Source: Xenophilus sp. L33 (lineage in GTDB: Bacteria > Pseudomonadota > Gammaproteobacteria > Burkholderiales > Burkholderiaceae_C). Taken from it: a stretch of 64,000 nt of DNA. Position numbers and translations under genes: made by a program. The notes beneath the pieces were generated by a model that had not been told where the DNA came from, made no database searches, and saw only the letters and a program-made list of their open reading frames with translations. How positions within the stretch are numbered: position 1 is the first letter of the stretch; every line of letters begins with the position of its first letter. The stretch lies in the NCBI RefSeq assembly GCF_009765735.1, contig NZ_LMUW01000020.1, positions 22,174 to 86,173 of the forward strand, given 5' to 3'. Below are positions 61,697-64,000 of the stretch, in pieces.

Positions 61697-61714
61697 TTTC
61701 AGTAAATACTGAAA
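61697..61714. promoter_or_regulatory. Palindrome upstream of cydD, candidate operator
   Basis: TTTCAGTAAATACTGAAA has perfect 8-bp arms around AA, ending 15 bases before the cydD GTG and beginning at the predicted transcription start. It is in the right place for a repressor that senses oxygen or redox state. It does not match the FNR box. No regulator gene for it is visible. Confidence 0.55.
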
Positions 61715-61729
61715 TTACGGAACATTCAA

Positions 61730-63442
61730 GTGCGTTCACCGCTTTCAACCCTCGACGACGCCGGCCGCTCGCGCGCTGCCCGGGCAGGGAGCCTGGTCCA
61801 GGGCCTGGCGCCGTTGCTGTGGCTGCCTCAGGCCGCCTTGCTGGGCTGGGCGGTGCAGGGCATCGGGCAGGGCGCGGGCCGGGACGCGGTGGGGTGGCCG
61901 GCCGTCGGCATCGTGCTGTGCGGTGCGCTCCGGTCGCTGCTGGAGGCCTGGGGCGTGCGCCGGGTGTACGCCGCGGCGCGGGCCCGGCTGTCGGGCCTGC
62001 GCGCCCGGGCCGTCGCCGCGCTGGCCGCGCGCTCGCCGCTCGACAGCGACCGGCCCGCCTCGGGCCTCGCGGCCAGCGCGATCGCCGAGCAGGCCGAGGC
62101 GGTGATCCCTTACCTCGTGCGCTACGACCCGGCACGCTGGCGCGCGACGGTGCTGCCTTGCGTGATCCTGCTCGCGGTGGTGCCGTTGTCCTGGGCGGCG
62201 GCGCTGATCCTGCTGGTGTCGGCGCCGCTGATCCCGCTCTTCATGGCGATCGTCGGCTGGCGCGCCAAGGCCGCGAGCGAAGCGCAGATGGTCGAGATGG
62301 GCGGCATGAACGGCTTCCTGCTCGACCGGCTGCGCGGCCTGCGGACCTTGCGGGCGCTGGGCGCGGTCGACGCCACTGCCGCGCGGCTGCGCGCATCGGC
62401 CGAATCGCTGAACGCACGCACGATGGCGGTGCTGCGCATCGCCTTCCTGTCGTCCGCGGTGCTGGAGTTGTTCTCGGCGCTCGGTGTGGCGATGGTCGCC
62501 GCCTATGTCGGCTTCCACCTGCTCGGGACCTTCGGCTTCGGCAGCTGGGGCCGGCCGCTGGGCCTGGGCGAGGGCCTGTTCATCCTGCTGCTGGCGCCGG
62601 CCTTCTCCGAGCCGCTGCGCGAGCTGTCGGCGGTGTGGCACGACCGGGCGGCGGGCGAGGCGGCGCTGGCTTCGCTGGAGCGTCTGGCCGGGGAGGGCGT
62701 CGCCTTGCCGGGAGCGTCGGCCGATGCGACGCCGATGCCCTCGCTGACGCTGGCCGGACCGCCCTCGGTGCGGGTGCAGGGCCTGGGCTTCGTGCACGCC
62801 GGCGAACGCGTCCCGGTCTTCGAGGCCCTCGACCTGCGGGTGGCGGCCGGCGAGCACGTGGCCATCATGGGACCGAGCGGCACCGGCAAGACCGCACTGC
62901 TGAGCCTGATCGCCGGCCTGGTGCCGCTGCAGCAGGGCGAGATCGTGATCGGTGGCACCGCGCTCTCGGAGCGCAGTGCCGCGGCCCTGCGCAACCGCGT
63001 CGGCTGGATCGGGCAGAAGCCGCATTTCTTCGCCGCGACGGTGCGGGACAACGTGTCGCTCGGCCGGCCCGAGGCCGATGCGGCGCAGGTGGCCGCGGCC
63101 CTGCAGTCTGCCGCGCTCGGCGACGTGGCGCAGGCCGGCCCGGCCACGGTGCTCGGTGAAGGCGGCGGCGGCCTTTCGGGCGGCGAGGCCGTGCGGCTGG
63201 CACTGGCTCGGATGACGGTGCATGCCGGCGCCGACCTGCTGCTGGTCGACGAGCCGACCGCCCGGCTCGACAGCGAGACTGCCGGGCGCGTGGCCGATGC
63301 CTTGATCCGCCTGGCGCGCGGCCGCACGCTGATCGCGGCCACGCACGACCCGGTGCTGGCCGCGCGCATGGACCGGGTGATCCGGCTGGACGGTGCGCAG
63401 GACGGCGGTCAGGACGACTGGCTAGAAGAGGCCGCCGCATGA
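61730..63442 (+). CDS. cydD: CydD subunit of the glutathione/cysteine ABC exporter
   Basis: A 570-residue half-transporter. Six membrane helices occupy residues about 20-300 and an ATPase domain follows, with Walker A GPSGTGKTA near residue 381, signature LSGGEAVRLALARM and Walker B LLLVDEPTARLD. CydDC exports cysteine and glutathione to the periplasm and is needed for assembly of cytochrome bd and c-type cytochromes. The start is a GTG at 61730 with a poor ribosome site. The next gene overlaps its stop by four bases. Confidence 0.92.
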   Translation: MRSPLSTLDDAGRSRAARAGSLVQGLAPLLWLPQAALLGWAVQGIGQGAGRDAVGWPAVGIVLCGALRSLLEAWGVRRVYAAARARLSGLRARAVAALAARSPLDSDRPASGLAASAIAEQAEAVIPYLVRYDPARWRATVLPCVILLAVVPLSWAAALILLVSAPLIPLFMAIVGWRAKAASEAQMVEMGGMNGFLLDRLRGLRTLRALGAVDATAARLRASAESLNARTMAVLRIAFLSSAVLELFSALGVAMVAAYVGFHLLGTFGFGSWGRPLGLGEGLFILLLAPAFSEPLRELSAVWHDRAAGEAALASLERLAGEGVALPGASADATPMPSLTLAGPPSVRVQGLGFVHAGERVPVFEALDLRVAAGEHVAIMGPSGTGKTALLSLIAGLVPLQQGEIVIGGTALSERSAAALRNRVGWIGQKPHFFAATVRDNVSLGRPEADAAQVAAALQSAALGDVAQAGPATVLGEGGGGLSGGEAVRLALARMTVHAGADLLLVDEPTARLDSETAGRVADALIRLARGRTLIAATHDPVLAARMDRVIRLDGAQDGGQDDWLEEAAA

Positions 63443-64000
63443 CGACCGAGCGCCACGACCTCCGACCGGTGCTGCGCGCCTTGCTCGGCGCCCGGCCGGC
63501 CCGGCTCGCGCTCGGTGCCGCGCTGGCGGCGCTCACCGTGCTGATGGGCATGGCGCTGCTCGGCCTGTCGGGCTGGTTCATCACGGCCACCGCGCTGGCC
63601 GGCCTGCAGGCCGGCGCGGCGATCGGCTTCGACGTCTTCATGCCGTCGGCGGCGATCCGGCTGCTGGCACTCGGCCGCACCGCGTCGCGCTACGGCGAGC
63701 GGCTGGTGACGCACGACGCCACCTTCGATGCGTTGGCGGGCCTGCGCGAGCGCCTCTTCCGCGGTTGGGCGCGGCCGGATGCGGCGCGCCAGCTCACCGC
63801 GCGGCCGTCGCGCCTGCTGTTCCGCCTGACCGCCGACATCGACGCGCTCGAGGCTTTCTACCTGCGCCTCCTGGTGCCGGCCCTGGCGGCCCTGGGCGCG
63901 GCGCTGTTGGCCGGCGCGGTGCTCGGCGCGATGGCCGGCTGGCTCGGCGCCTTGCTGGCTTCGTGGCTGCTCTGCGCCGGCTGGGGCATCGCGTTGGCGG
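63439..64000 (+). CDS. cydC: CydC subunit of the glutathione/cysteine ABC exporter, 5' part
   Basis: The N-terminal 187 residues of the partner subunit are present; the window ends in the middle of the membrane domain. Visible are MGMALLGLSGWFITATALAG and AAIRLLALGRTASRYGERLV, both characteristic of CydC. The ATG overlaps the cydD TGA (ATGA), implying coupled translation of the heterodimer. The ATPase domain lies beyond the end. Confidence 0.92.
   Translation, partial: MTTERHDLRPVLRALLGARPARLALGAALAALTVLMGMALLGLSGWFITATALAGLQAGAAIGFDVFMPSAAIRLLALGRTASRYGERLVTHDATFDALAGLRERLFRGWARPDAARQLTARPSRLLFRLTADIDALEAFYLRLLVPALAALGAALLAGAVLGAMAGWLGALLASWLLCAGWGIALA

Noticed and set aside
61684..61760. 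A short frame starting MIAQVSVNTEITEHSS directly before cydD, considered as a leader peptide or regulator
   Set aside because: Its ATG lies within the predicted -10 and its body is the operator palindrome; it runs out of frame into cydD with artefactual composition.

Overview
The window is a single contiguous stretch of GC-rich (about 70% by eye), densely coded DNA with short intergenic gaps. No gap between genes exceeds about 210 bases, and I see no rRNA, tRNA, insertion sequence or CRISPR array. The gene content points to a Burkholderiales betaproteobacterium, most likely a Comamonadaceae member close to Variovorax: an orphan Bug/TctC-type binding protein, a CaiB/BaiF-type CoA transferase, branched-chain-type ABC transporters, cydDC, SorAB-type sulfite oxidation and a circularly permuted ATP-grasp/alpha-E cluster. 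This taxonomic call is inference; there is no marker RNA in the window.

Layout. 1-2.9 kb: end of a DJ-1/PfpI protein, a class II aldolase/adducin protein, and a LysR regulator divergent from a TauE/SafE exporter. 2.9-6.4 kb: a very large membrane-embedded patatin-like protein. 6.5-13.2 kb: one operon that looks like a 2-ketogluconate (kgu/ptxS) locus in which the usual MFS transporter is replaced by a complete polar-amino-acid-type ABC transporter. A perfect PtxS-type operator lies in its promoter. 13.4-16.2 kb: a PhnD-rhodanese fusion followed by a SorA/SorB-like sulfite dehydrogenase pair. 16.2-28.0 kb: a CoA-activation and uptake cluster (double-domain CaiB transferase, Bug receptor, AMP-forming CoA ligase, LivH, a LivM-LivG-LivF triple fusion, two tandem LivK-like receptors, convergent RidA).

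28.0-41.7 kb: a large set of transglutaminase-like, circularly permuted ATP-grasp and alpha-E proteins present in two versions on either side of comEC. It is interrupted at 29.25-30.1 kb by a lower-GC two-gene island that looks like a peptidoglycan-amidase effector and its periplasmic immunity protein. 41.8-43.0 kb: an HTH/Sel1-repeat protein coupled to a type IV pilin gene with a clear terminator. 43.0-47.1 kb: glpK, glpR and divergent glpD. 47.1-52.2 kb: a reverse-strand moxR, DUF58, tgpA, mltB-type operon. 52.3-54.5 kb: histone-deacetylase-like hydrolase and MscS channel. 54.7-59.3 kb: etfBA, an acyl-CoA dehydrogenase and a nitronate monooxygenase-like protein. 59.3-61.6 kb: acyltransferase 3 and a convergent glycosyltransferase. 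61.7 kb to the end: cydD and the start of cydC.

Functional themes are uptake and catabolism of sugar acids and organic acids (with CoA activation and ETF-linked oxidation), glycerol use, periplasmic sulfur oxyanion chemistry, cell-envelope proteins, and a poorly understood ATP-grasp/alpha-E/transglutaminase system. The strongest leads are the PtxS operator with an ABC transporter whose receptor has lost the amino-group-binding Asp, the putative effector/immunity island, the duplicated ATP-grasp/alpha-E system with shared Gln-Thr repeat tails, and several symmetric promoter operators.
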